Source: a bacterium (lineage in GTDB: Bacteria; Cyanobacteriota; Vampirovibrionia; Gastranaerophilales; Gastranaerophilaceae). From it: a stretch of DNA of 15,271 nt. Position 1 is the first letter of the stretch. Every line of letters begins with the position of its first letter. The notes under the pieces are model-generated. The model searched no databases and was not told the DNA's origin. It saw nothing but the letters and a program-made list of their open reading frames with translations. The DNA lies in NCBI GenBank assembly GCA_017995595.1, contig JAGOIO010000011.1:1-15271 (forward strand), read 5' to 3'. Below are positions 1-7,290 of this stretch, piece after piece. The position numbers and the translations under genes are program-made.

Positions 1-166
1 AATTATATGCGGAAGATAAAGTTGAATAGAACTTTTTTAAGGCAGAAATAGCTTCTCTATCTTGTGTTCTTTGCATTAATGTCGGAATAGTTAACGCTGC
101 AACTACACCTATTATACCTAAAGTTATCAAAACTTCTGCTAAGGTAAAAGCCTTTTTTGTATTCAT
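1..166 (-). CDS. Type IV prepilin / type II secretion pseudopilin, N-terminal part (runs off left edge)
   Basis: The minus strand from the ATG at 166 reads MNTKKAFTLAEVLITLGI and then a hydrophobic stretch ending in PTLMQR; it stays open to base 1, giving 55 residues. This is a class III (prepilin) signal: a short basic leader, predicted cleavage between Ala6 and Phe7 by the PilD peptidase, Glu at mature position 5 and a roughly 20-residue hydrophobic helix. Such proteins are assembled into pili or pseudopili by a membrane platform, and a candidate platform pair lies at 6718-9120. AGGAAG at 174-179 sits 7 bases before the ATG, and a good promoter lies further upstream. The C-terminal globular domain is outside the window, so major pilin, minor pilin and pseudopilin cannot be told apart. 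Confidence 0.9.
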   Translation of the reverse strand, partial: MNTKKAFTLAEVLITLGIIGVVAALTIPTLMQRTQDREAISALKKFYSTLSSAYN

Positions 167-194
167 AATAAATCTTCCTATACTAAGTATTTCG

Positions 195-223
195 ATTATA
201 ACATTATTTTTATATTTTTTCAA
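195..223 (-). promoter_or_regulatory. Sigma-70-type promoter of the prepilin gene
   Basis: On the minus strand TTGAAA (218-223) is followed by a 17-base spacer and a perfect TATAAT (195-200). Transcription would start near 188, about 20 bases before the prepilin ATG. It lies back to back with the promoter of the rightward operon. Confidence 0.6.
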
Positions 224-230
224 TCTTAAA

Positions 231-260
231 TCAACAAATAACTTCTTTTTGATTTATAAT
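231..260 (+). promoter_or_regulatory. Promoter of the DUF2993-GerMN-HicB-like operon
   Basis: TCAACA (231-236), an 18-base spacer and TATAAT (255-260) put the start of transcription near 267. This makes an in-frame TTG at 249 unusable as a start and supports the ATG at 288. Confidence 0.55.
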
Positions 261-287
261 ACTCTTGTAAAAAAAATGGAGAATATT

Positions 288-1148
288 ATGAAAAAGAAAT
301 TAATATTATTTATAATGACAATGTTTTTAGCAACTCCGGCGTTTGCAAATTGCGACTACGCCTCAATGTGTGCAAAGCCTTACAGCCTATCTTCAACACC
401 AGCAAGAGTTTTCTCTAACATAACAGGTGCAACATATATAGGACAAACAGTTGCTCAAAGTATAATAAAAAAACAATTAAAAAAAGCTACAAAAGAAAAT
501 TTTTCAGTAAAAGTCAAAGCATATAGTCTCCAAGACTTGAAAGCCGGCAAATTTAAGTATTTAAAGGTAGCAGGTAAAAACCTTAATTTTGACGGAATTG
601 CGACTTCAAGACTAGAATTTAATACGCTTTGTGATTTTAATTACGTTGATTTAAAAACAAATACTTTTATGGAAAATATGGTATTGAATTTTTCAACAGA
701 AATATCAGATTCTGATTTAAAAAAGACAATGCAATCTAGCGGATACTTAGATGTCCTTAACAATATAAGTTTTTCAAGTATGGGAATAAACTTTGTAAAA
801 TTCAGCGGAGCAGATGTTTCAGTTAAGAATGGCAAAGTATATTTTATAATCCACGTTACATCTCCTCTACTTTTGGGTAAAAAGCAATTAGATATAAATA
901 TCGGCTCAGACGTTAAAGTTGAAGACGGAAAAATTGTTCTTACAAAAATTGACTTAGAAAATTCGTTTGCAAAAATTGATTTAAGCAAAATAACATCACT
1001 TCTTAACTCTATAAATCCATTGAGCTTTACAACAAATATTCTAGGAGATAAAGGTACAACAGTTGATGTAAGAAATGTTCGCATAGTGGGCGATAGAATT
1101 CTTGTAACAGGTAATGTTATAATACCGAAAGGAACAAAGATAAAATAA
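288..1148 (+). CDS. Secreted DUF2993 (LmeA-like) family protein
   Basis: A 286-residue protein. I chose the ATG at 288 because GGAG (278-281) is correctly spaced, the protein then begins with a classical signal peptide (MKKKLILF, hydrophobic core, cleavage after AFA at residue 20), and the probable promoter lies downstream of the longer TTG start. The mature part is rich in beta strands with repeated patterns such as VKVEDGKIVLTKIDLENS and ends in VRNVRIVGDRILVTGNV, typical of the DUF2993/LmeA family. Family members resemble lipid-binding tubular folds, and mycobacterial LmeA binds phospholipid in the periplasm. The stop is one base before the next gene, so the two are probably translationally coupled. 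Lipid binding is inferred from the family; no catalytic motif is visible. Confidence 0.65.
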   Translation: MKKKLILFIMTMFLATPAFANCDYASMCAKPYSLSSTPARVFSNITGATYIGQTVAQSIIKKQLKKATKENFSVKVKAYSLQDLKAGKFKYLKVAGKNLNFDGIATSRLEFNTLCDFNYVDLKTNTFMENMVLNFSTEISDSDLKKTMQSSGYLDVLNNISFSSMGINFVKFSGADVSVKNGKVYFIIHVTSPLLLGKKQLDINIGSDVKVEDGKIVLTKIDLENSFAKIDLSKITSLLNSINPLSFTTNILGDKGTTVDVRNVRIVGDRILVTGNVIIPKGTKIK

Positions 1149-1149
1149 T

Positions 1150-1782
1150 ATGACAAGAAGAAAGAAAAAAAGTTCAATTTTAAAACCCGCAATAGCAGGT
1201 ATTGCAGTTGCATTAATGGTATTTTCCGCAGGTGCATCTTACATGTTTTGGCAAAAAGCAAAACACAATACTACAGTTGCCAAAAAAGAAGTTGAACAAT
1301 CTGTTGTTGAAATAAAACAAGAATTTAACGAATTTACGCAAAAAGAGAAAAAAAATACAAAAGCCTTTGTAAAAGTGGTTTTTCTAGGTACAAACGAAAA
1401 AGGTGAAGAAGTTTATAAAGTTGTAAAGCGACCAAATTCGACAAAAAAAGGTTCAAAATTCCAATATGCAATAAAATCGCTTCTAAAAGGTCCTAATTTT
1501 TTTGAAAAAAACAGAGGAGTTTTTTCAGAAATTCCATCAGGCGTAAAAATATTATCAATAAATGAAACTTCAGACAAAATAACTATTGATTTAAGCGATT
1601 CTTTTGAACAAGGTGGCGGAACAAACAGTCTTTATGAAAGACTTTATCAAATTATAAAAACCGCAAACAAGAATACTCAAAAACCTGTTTACCTAAATTT
1701 AGACGGTAAACAAGTTGACGTAATCGGTGGAGACGGTATAATGTTTACACAACCGTTAAGTGAAAAATCTTTGGAAGGCTAA
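1150..1782 (+). CDS. GerMN-domain membrane-anchored protein
   Basis: A 210-residue protein. Basic residues (TRRKKK) precede one membrane segment at about 13-34, so the rest faces the periplasm. A charged, coiled-coil-like stretch (about 42-70) leads to a GerMN domain at about 72-200, recognised by KVVFLGTNEKGEEVYKV, the LLKGP motif at 111-115, the IPSGVKILSI strand and DLSDSF. GerMN occurs in Bacillus spore germination protein GerM and in many non-sporulating bacteria, including Cyanobacteria, often next to cell-wall genes; its ligand is not settled. The start has only a distant AAAGGA (1128-1133), so translation probably depends on coupling to the gene ending at 1148. Its stop overlaps the next start (TAATG). 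Confidence 0.75.
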   Translation: MTRRKKKSSILKPAIAGIAVALMVFSAGASYMFWQKAKHNTTVAKKEVEQSVVEIKQEFNEFTQKEKKNTKAFVKVVFLGTNEKGEEVYKVVKRPNSTKKGSKFQYAIKSLLKGPNFFEKNRGVFSEIPSGVKILSINETSDKITIDLSDSFEQGGGTNSLYERLYQIIKTANKNTQKPVYLNLDGKQVDVIGGDGIMFTQPLSEKSLEG

Positions 1783-2048
1783 TGGAAAAGAATCTTGATT
1801 ACTATATGAATTTGGAATGGACACTGATTGAAGGAGAAGATTTGGACTTCAACGGAAACCCCTACCATTATATTGAAATAAAAGAAATACCTAGTTTTGT
1901 TTTTTGTGCCAAAACAGCTGAAAAAGCCAGAGAAAACTATAAGAGTCAATTAAAACTTACACTTATGGTTATGTTGGAAAGCGGTGATGAAATAACAGAA
2001 CCTGGTGAAGACGAAGATGACATTGACTGGGAAAGTATTTGCCCATAA
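1782..2048 (+). CDS. Small acidic protein resembling the HicB antitoxin domain
   Basis: An 88-residue protein whose ATG overlaps the upstream stop by one base; GGAAGG (1773-1778) is the ribosome site. The order of elements matches the HicB-like RNase-H-related fold: an N-terminal strand (YYMNLEWTLIEGE), a strand ending YIEIKEIPSFVFCAKT where HicB has its VPELPGC-type segment, a helix with TAEKARENYKSQLKLTLMVML, and the closing GDEITEPGE where HicB has GDEIPEP. There is no helix-turn-helix or Arc-type tail and no HicA-like toxin beside it, and the last 17 residues are very acidic. It is probably a domesticated or solo HicB-fold protein; a role as antitoxin is not supported here. Confidence 0.5.
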   Translation: MEKNLDYYMNLEWTLIEGEDLDFNGNPYHYIEIKEIPSFVFCAKTAEKARENYKSQLKLTLMVMLESGDEITEPGEDEDDIDWESICP

Positions 2049-2066
2049 CTCATAACTGATTTTATT

Positions 2067-2104
2067 AAAAAAGCGGTCATTCAAAACTTGAATGACCGCT
2101 TTTT
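2067..2104. terminator. Bidirectional intrinsic terminator
   Basis: A perfect 13-bp stem (2072-2084 with 2088-2100) with an AAC loop, flanked by an A run on the left and a T run on the right. It can stop both the rightward operon ending at 2048 and leftward pyk ending at 2126 if pyk transcription continues past its stop codon. Confidence 0.9.
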
Positions 2105-2125
2105 CTAATTGTATTCACTTATTTC

Positions 2126-3565
2126 CTATTCAGAAATGCTTCCTATTTCATGAAGCTTGATAAAGTTTGTTTTACCAACTAACAAATCAGGCAACGCTCC
2201 TGTAAAGATAACCTTGTCATCTTGTTTAAATCCATAATCATTAACAAGAACATCATCAAAATATTTTAGAACCTTTGTATTAATTCCGCCTTCTTCTAAA
2301 TCAGCCTTTATTAAGAAAACATCACTATACAACATCATTCTTCTACTGTTTCTGTAGCTTGGGCAGAAAGAGAAAATTGGAACACTCGGTTTAGCTTTAG
2401 AAAGCAATTTAGGAGTATATCCACTTGCAGTAAGAGTTATAATAGCTTTAACATCGATTTTCTCAACCATATCAATAATGGCAGTACAAATTGCAATAGA
2501 ATCATCTTTTGATTCTTCAAGCAAATTGTGAGAATAATGATTGTGTCTCATAATTCTACTGTTTTCAACATTTTCTGCAATAGATTTCATCATTTTAACA
2601 GCTTCAACAGTATATTTACCTGCAGCAGTTTCACCTGATAACATAATAGCATCAGTACCATCAATGATAGCATTGGCAACGTCAGAAGCCTCTGCACGAG
2701 TAGGAATCGGTTGCTCAACCATTGATTCAAGCATTTGTGTTGCAACAATAACAACTTTTCTTTGTGCATTTGCTTTTCTTATAATTTCTTTTTGAACAAT
2801 TGGCACTTTCTCCGGTGAAATTTCAATACCCAAATCACCTCTGGCAACCATAATTCCTGATGAACGCAAAATAATTTCATCTATATTTTTAACAGCTTGA
2901 GGTTTTTCAATCTTAGAAATAATTTTACATTTACCGTTATTCTTTTTAATTAAATCTCTTAAATCCATAACATCTTTTGCATCACGAACAAAAGAAAGTC
3001 CAAGATAATCAATTTCATGTTCAGAAGCGAACTTAACATATCCAACATCTTTAGGTGTAAGAACATTTAAGCTACCTTGAGCTCCTGGAAGATTTATACC
3101 TTTTCTTTGCTTCAAAAGTCCACCACAAAGAACTTTTGCATATACAACATCAGATTCAATTTTTTCAACTATCAAAGTCAATTTACCATCATCAAGAAGG
3201 ATTTTTTCTCCAACGGTAACGTCTTTTGCTATTCCTTCGTAATCTACAGGAATAATATCTCCTGTATATTCTTCCTGATGTCTGAACTTTACAACATCAC
3301 CATTATTTAATTCTATTGGAGTATCAAAGAAACCAACTCTTATTTTGGGTCCTTGAAGGTCTAATAATACAGGAATAGGATATCCCAATTCCTCTTCAAT
3401 TTCTCTAATATAACCTAAATTTCTTAAATGTTGAGCTTCATCACCATGTGAAGAGTTCAATCTAAACATAGTAACACCTGCTTCGGCAAGTGCCTTGATT
3501 TTTTCCTTTGTATCGGAACTAGGGCCTAATGTAGCCACTATCTTTGTGCTAGTGTAATTTTTCAT
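2126..3565 (-). CDS. pyk: Pyruvate kinase
   Basis: A 479-residue cytoplasmic enzyme of glycolysis making ATP and pyruvate from phosphoenolpyruvate and ADP. The order is a TIM-barrel half with TKIVATLGPSS (7-17) and RLNSSHG (35-41), the inserted B domain (about 73-170), the active-site block KIISKIEKPQAV with catalytic Lys218 and metal ligand Glu220, ARGDLGIE with Asp244, VIVATQMLESM, the PTRAEASDVANAIIDGTDA region, and the C domain. The length is the usual core without the extra PEP-utilisers-like domain found in Bacillus. The block DLQGPKIRV (69-77) has Leu, Gln, Lys and Val where potassium-dependent enzymes have Thr, Lys, Glu and Thr, so it is predicted to be potassium-independent. The start follows GAGGAG. 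Confidence 0.98.
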   Translation of the reverse strand: MKNYTSTKIVATLGPSSDTKEKIKALAEAGVTMFRLNSSHGDEAQHLRNLGYIREIEEELGYPIPVLLDLQGPKIRVGFFDTPIELNNGDVVKFRHQEEYTGDIIPVDYEGIAKDVTVGEKILLDDGKLTLIVEKIESDVVYAKVLCGGLLKQRKGINLPGAQGSLNVLTPKDVGYVKFASEHEIDYLGLSFVRDAKDVMDLRDLIKKNNGKCKIISKIEKPQAVKNIDEIILRSSGIMVARGDLGIEISPEKVPIVQKEIIRKANAQRKVVIVATQMLESMVEQPIPTRAEASDVANAIIDGTDAIMLSGETAAGKYTVEAVKMMKSIAENVENSRIMRHNHYSHNLLEESKDDSIAICTAIIDMVEKIDVKAIITLTASGYTPKLLSKAKPSVPIFSFCPSYRNSRRMMLYSDVFLIKADLEEGGINTKVLKYFDDVLVNDYGFKQDDKVIFTGALPDLLVGKTNFIKLHEIGSISE

Positions 3566-3588
3566 AATTTCTCCTCTTTAATATCTCT

Positions 3589-3616
3589 ATTTTACTCTCT
3601 AAATTAGACATTTCAA
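3589..3616 (-). promoter_or_regulatory. Candidate promoter of pyk
   Basis: On the minus strand TTGAAA (3611-3616), a 16-base spacer and TAAAAT (3589-3594) precede the pyk ribosome site. The match is fair rather than perfect. Confidence 0.45.
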
Positions 3617-3638
3617 GTAATATGTACATAAAACTTGC

Positions 3639-3667
3639 TTTACAAATTTTCACGATTGGATTATAAT
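3639..3667 (+). promoter_or_regulatory. Promoter of the SLH-domain gene
   Basis: TTTACA (3639-3644), exactly 17 bases, then a perfect TATAAT (3662-3667). The predicted leader is about 45 bases and ends in GAAGGA just before the ATG at 3719. This is among the best promoter matches in the window. Confidence 0.7.
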
Positions 3668-3718
3668 TAAGGAGAATAAAGATTATATTAATATGGAATT
3701 ATAGAGAGAAGGAAAAAA

Positions 3719-5050
3719 ATGAAAAAAATTTTATCTATGATTATGGCATTTTGCATGCTTGCATTAAATGTTTTACCTGCATCTGCCATGGTAAATCAAT
3801 CAGATGCTATTTTAAGAGATGTTACTCCTGATTATTGGGCTTACAAAGCTATTAATGATGTTGTAACTAATAATGTTATGACTATTGACGAAAACGGAAG
3901 ATTTAATCCTGAAAAATCGATGACAAGAGTTGATTTCGTTCAATCATTACTTAGGGTTTTATCTAATGAAAATCTTAATGTAAGAATTCAAAATGTTTTT
4001 TCTGACGTAAAAGAAACATATCCTGCATACTTGGATATTTTACGTTCAGAACAGTTGGGTCTTGTTTACGGATATCCTGACGGAACGTTTAAACCTGAAA
4101 GAAAAATGAAGAAGTCAGAAGTTACTTCTATAATGAGCCACATTACAAAAGATGCAGATTGCGATGAAGCAATATTAAATGAATTTACAGATTCTAAAAA
4201 TATTCCGGCTTGGGATAGACAAGCTTATGCTAAAACAACTAAATACGGTCTTTATGTAAATTATCCAGATGCAAAAGTATTTTTACCTAACAAAAATTTA
4301 TCAAGAGCTGAAGCAGCTGTTTTATTAAGTAATTTGAGAGAAAGACTTGGACTTGTAAAAGAAAAATACAAAGGTGTTCCTGAAAAATTAATATCTACTG
4401 AACACTTAAATTCAGGTTTAAAAATCAATGCTCCTGTAAATTTAGTAAAGGTTACAAATTTAAGAAAAGTAATTTTAAGCAATAACCTTTTAGCAGTATG
4501 CTTTGAAACTAAATTCACATCAAAAACTGCAAAACAAGGTGATATGGTAAATTTTGTTATTCCGCAAAACCTTTATACAAAAGAAGGAACATTAGTTCTT
4601 CCTGCAAATACAAAACTTAGTGCAGAAATAATAAATCTTCAAAAACCAAAAATGTTTAATAAAAATGCAAGAGTTGGTTTAAAATTCAGAACAATCACAT
4701 TACCAAACGGTCAAGTTATACAAACTTCAGGACACCCTTACACAAAGGACGGAATGTTAAAAGAAGGTCCTTGGAATACAGCAGGAAAGCTTGCACTTTC
4801 AACAATAAGCGGAGGCTTAATTGGTGGCGGTGCAGGTGTAGGATTTGCCTTTATACCAACGCCTGACAAAATCGGAACAGGTATTGCAATAGGTACTCCT
4901 GTTGGTTGCGGAATCGGTTTAATAACAGGACTCGTTACAAAAGGCTTAAACTACAATGCGAAAGCCGGTGAACAAATAGTTATTTTGGTAGAAACAAATA
5001 CAAGCATTTATGATGCACCTCAACCTGAACAACAACCTGAAGATGAATAA
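3719..5050 (+). CDS. Secreted SLH-domain surface protein with C-terminal beta/glycine-rich domain pair
   Basis: A 443-residue protein with a signal peptide (cleavage after ASA, residue 23) and three S-layer homology repeats at about 33-81, 94-142 and 156-206, seen from the DVTPDYWAYKAI, GYPDGTFKPERKMKKSE and NKNLSRAEAAVLL patterns. SLH triplets normally bind secondary cell-wall polymer or peptidoglycan; in Cyanobacteria and other diderms they often tether outer-membrane proteins. Residues about 265-345 form a beta-rich domain (GTLVLPANTKLSAEI, FRTITLPNGQVI), followed by a glycine-rich, membrane-like segment (356-405) and KAGEQIVILVETN. The same domain pair occurs in the protein at 12378-13541. 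The tail is acidic and rich in Gln and Pro. There is no OprB-type porin barrel. It has its own promoter and terminator. Confidence 0.85.
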   Translation: MKKILSMIMAFCMLALNVLPASAMVNQSDAILRDVTPDYWAYKAINDVVTNNVMTIDENGRFNPEKSMTRVDFVQSLLRVLSNENLNVRIQNVFSDVKETYPAYLDILRSEQLGLVYGYPDGTFKPERKMKKSEVTSIMSHITKDADCDEAILNEFTDSKNIPAWDRQAYAKTTKYGLYVNYPDAKVFLPNKNLSRAEAAVLLSNLRERLGLVKEKYKGVPEKLISTEHLNSGLKINAPVNLVKVTNLRKVILSNNLLAVCFETKFTSKTAKQGDMVNFVIPQNLYTKEGTLVLPANTKLSAEIINLQKPKMFNKNARVGLKFRTITLPNGQVIQTSGHPYTKDGMLKEGPWNTAGKLALSTISGGLIGGGAGVGFAFIPTPDKIGTGIAIGTPVGCGIGLITGLVTKGLNYNAKAGEQIVILVETNTSIYDAPQPEQQPEDE

Positions 5051-5080
5051 ATAAAAAGAATAAATACAATATTGAAAATA

Positions 5081-5112
5081 AAAAAGGGGTTTATTTTATA
5101 AGCCTCTTTTTT
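5081..5112 (+). terminator. Intrinsic terminator after the SLH-domain gene
   Basis: 5081-5093 pairs with 5099-5111, with two G-U pairs and a 5-base loop, and the stem ends in six T (5107-5112). It lies 30 bases after the stop. Confidence 0.75.
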
Positions 5113-5170
5113 ATTGCCCAAATGAGACTGCCATAGTGGATATAGTTTTTTATTAATCTAAGCTTACAAT

Positions 5171-5192
5171 TATAATGAAGTTAGTTAACTAA
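5171..5192 (+). promoter_or_regulatory. -10 box and 12-bp palindrome before the cysteine-rich gene
   Basis: A perfect TATAAT (5171-5176) is followed, after 4 bases, by the perfect palindrome TTAGTTAACTAA (5181-5192), which would cover the transcription start. The -35 region 17 bases upstream (TTTTAT, 5148-5153) is weak, which fits a regulated promoter. The palindrome may be an operator, but this is inferred from position only. Confidence 0.45.
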
Positions 5193-5226
5193 TGCAATTT
5201 TTAGAGATAAAAGGAGAAATAAGATT

Positions 5227-5748
5227 ATGAAAAAAACTTTAGTAATGGTAGGACTTATGGCAGCAATGTGTATTACGGCCGGAGCATCTTTTGCGACTTG
5301 TCCTTGCCAACAACCTGCACCATCTTGTCCTTGTCAACAACAAGAAGCTACACCACCTGCACCTGTAACAACACCTTGTGAAGATGTATCAAAAGCAGAT
5401 AACCCTTGTCCTTGTGGAGAGAATTGGTTAGATGACCAAAAGGTAGAAGAATATTTCAATAAAATGGGATTTTCAGATTGTCAAAAAGATTCTGCAAAAA
5501 AACTTATTGAAGAATTCAGATGCAACACAAAGGGTATGAATGGCGGAGAATGCGAAAACAAATGTGAATGTCGTCAATACAGAAAAGAGCTTAGAAACTT
5601 AGATTATGAAATGAGAAAGCTTCTTACACAATGCCAAAAAGACAATTATAAAGATGTAAGAAAAGATGTAAAATCTCATGTAAAATGTAGCCACAACTGC
5701 TTAATTTGGCCATCTATGCAAAAGAAATGCAGTAAATGCGATAATTAA
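5227..5748 (+). CDS. Secreted cysteine-rich protein, Spy/CpxP-like helical pattern
   Basis: A 173-residue protein with a signal peptide (MKKTLVMVGLMAAM, cleavage probably after SFA at 23; no good lipobox). The mature part holds 17 cysteines, an extreme load. Near its start are repeats CPCQQPAPS and CPCQQQEA, a Pro/Thr linker and CPCGENWLDD. A helical, charged region (about 67-150) follows, with CQKDSAKKLIEEF, then ELRNLDYEMRKLL and TQCQKDNYKDV, reminiscent of the two LTxxQ helices of periplasmic Spy/CpxP proteins. The end has CSHNC and CSKC. Thiols could bind metal or form disulfides after export. The Spy likeness is a weak pattern match. AAGGAG (5210-5215) precedes the start. Confidence 0.6.
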   Translation: MKKTLVMVGLMAAMCITAGASFATCPCQQPAPSCPCQQQEATPPAPVTTPCEDVSKADNPCPCGENWLDDQKVEEYFNKMGFSDCQKDSAKKLIEEFRCNTKGMNGGECENKCECRQYRKELRNLDYEMRKLLTQCQKDNYKDVRKDVKSHVKCSHNCLIWPSMQKKCSKCDN

Positions 5749-5772
5749 TTTTAAAATAATAATTTTTGCTTT

Positions 5773-5800
5773 AGGACGAAACGAAGTTTCGTCCTTTTTT
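5773..5800 (+). terminator. Intrinsic terminator after the cysteine-rich gene
   Basis: A perfect 10-bp stem (5773-5782 with 5786-5795), loop GAA, followed by a run of T to 5800. It separates this gene transcriptionally from the radical SAM gene. Confidence 0.9.
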
Positions 5801-5876
5801 ATACCCTATTGTCTAATTTGATTTAATTTATCAAGTTATAAAATTAAATTGAAAAAGGCTTTTAGAGGAGACAACA

Positions 5877-6728
5877 ATGACTAACACATTTTTAACAAAT
5901 CTGGTTGAAATGAAAGAACTAAATAATTTATTTATAGAACTTACGGCAAAGAATTGTAACCAACACTGTAAACAATGCTACATTAATTTTCCGATAAGCA
6001 AAAATGTTAAAGATTTCATATCTGTTGATAAAATAAAAGAAGCACTTTGGCAAACAAAATCCGAAGCAGTAAAATGCATTTATTTAACAGGTGCAGAGCC
6101 TATGACACACCCTGATTTTAACTCTATTTTAAGGCTTTGTCTAGAATACAATAACACATGCATTTGTACAAATGCCAGTTTTATAAATGAGAAAAAAGCA
6201 CGGTTCCTAAAAAAAGTTGAGGACGAAGGTGAAAACGAAATAATTTTTATGCTTAGTTTTGCACACTATAATGAAATAAAAAATGATGATATCAGAGTAA
6301 GAGGAGCATACAGACAAACAATTAATGCAATAAAAGCCCTTTCTAAATATGGATTCAATCCAATATTAAATATATCTAATTTCTATAATGAAAGCGAAAG
6401 CGTTATTTTAAGCGAAATGCAATCACTTTGTCAAAAATTGAATGTAGAAACAGGCAAAATAAATTTCATAATAAATAAAGCTCATAACGTAAATACAAAC
6501 GAATCATGGGATATAAATTTTGACCCCAAAAGCAGAACTGATTGTAAAAGCGGAAGAATATTAACCGAAAAAGGCATATATGTCTGTCCGTTTCTCGCCA
6601 ATGACCACAGGGGAAGAATGGGTAACGATTTCACAGACTATAGCAAAAAGATGTATCTTGAAACAGAATACTGCAAAACATGCTGTTCAAATAAACACCA
6701 GATGTTCAGCATAGACTTTAATTCGTAG
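5877..6728 (+). CDS. Radical SAM protein with C-terminal SPASM/twitch-like cysteines
   Basis: A 283-residue protein. NCNQHCKQCY carries the CX3CX2C iron-sulfur motif (Cys27, Cys31, Cys34) that splits S-adenosylmethionine, and LTGAEPMTHPDF (70-81) is the SAM-binding GGEP motif in variant form. After the partial barrel, Cys223, Cys237 (in YVCPF), Cys266, Cys269 and Cys270 are laid out like an auxiliary-cluster SPASM or twitch domain (C-x13-CPF, then CKTCC). Such proteins modify peptides, proteins or cofactors; the substrate is not evident. AGAGGAG (5864-5870) is 6 bases from the start. It stands alone behind a terminator, and its 3' end overlaps the opposing gene by 11 bases. Confidence 0.8.
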   Translation: MTNTFLTNLVEMKELNNLFIELTAKNCNQHCKQCYINFPISKNVKDFISVDKIKEALWQTKSEAVKCIYLTGAEPMTHPDFNSILRLCLEYNNTCICTNASFINEKKARFLKKVEDEGENEIIFMLSFAHYNEIKNDDIRVRGAYRQTINAIKALSKYGFNPILNISNFYNESESVILSEMQSLCQKLNVETGKINFIINKAHNVNTNESWDINFDPKSRTDCKSGRILTEKGIYVCPFLANDHRGRMGNDFTDYSKKMYLETEYCKTCCSNKHQMFSIDFNS

Positions 6729-7281
6729 AATAAAGTTTTAATTCAACATTTATAAGTAATATTCTTTTATTTTTAGTATAAGGCTTAAGTTCAATTTCAT
6801 CTATACCAATTAAGTAAGGATATTTATAAATAGACTTCATAAATTCGTTAAAATCAACATAACTTGCAATCATTTGCATATTAACTTGGCAAACATTGTA
6901 CTTTCCGGGAGCATTTTTAACGAAAATATCAGATGCAGGATTATAATTATAGGCAATAGAATATATCTTAACGGAGTTATACCTTGCCATTTCAATTAAA
7001 TCATCAAACATAACAGAGAAAGAAGCTTCGGTATCAAGACCTGATTCACCGGGTTTATAGAATTTTTTATCATATACCTGATTATTAGCTTCCTCTTTTG
7101 CCTCTTGCTGTTTTAAAGTTTCAACTTGGCGTTCCAAATCAGCTAATTGAGGAGTTTTTCCTTTAATTTGAGTTTCTATATTATAAATATTTACGACTTT
7201 AGGTTGCAATTTATATACACATAGTGCAAATAAAGCAATTGCTAAAATAATTAATAAAATTGAATCTTTATATTGTTTCAC
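6718..7281 (-). CDS. PilO/GspM-like inner-membrane assembly protein
   Basis: A 187-residue protein with one N-terminal membrane helix (about 8-24), a coiled coil (about 30-65, TPQLADLERQVETLKQQEAK) and an alpha/beta periplasmic domain (about 85-187) with a ferredoxin-like pattern. This is the layout of PilO and of its type II secretion counterpart GspM, which pair with PilN or GspL to link pilus assembly to the envelope. The start is GTG at 7281: AAGGAG overlaps the stop of the upstream pilMN-like gene 9 bases away, so the two are co-translated. Assignment rests on layout and neighbour, because sequence conservation in this family is low. The 3' end overlaps the convergent radical SAM gene by 11 bases. 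Confidence 0.7.
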   Translation of the reverse strand: MKQYKDSILLIILAIALFALCVYKLQPKVVNIYNIETQIKGKTPQLADLERQVETLKQQEAKEEANNQVYDKKFYKPGESGLDTEASFSVMFDDLIEMARYNSVKIYSIAYNYNPASDIFVKNAPGKYNVCQVNMQMIASYVDFNEFMKSIYKYPYLIGIDEIELKPYTKNKRILLINVELKLYSTN

Positions 7282-7290
7282 TTTAACTCC

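Noticed and set aside
249..287. TTG at 249 as the start of the DUF2993 gene
   Set aside because: It lies upstream of the probable transcription start and would put 13 residues before the signal peptide; ATG 288 has GGAG upstream.
641..1261. A 206-codon open frame on the minus strand opposite the DUF2993 gene
   Set aside because: It lacks a ribosome site and family resemblance and lies antisense to two well-supported genes; it is a by-product of AT-rich coding DNA.
5818..5844. Promoter for the radical SAM gene (TTGATT with TATAAA or TAAAAT)
   Set aside because: The spacer is 13-15 bases, too short for a convincing call, although some promoter must follow the terminator at 5773-5800.
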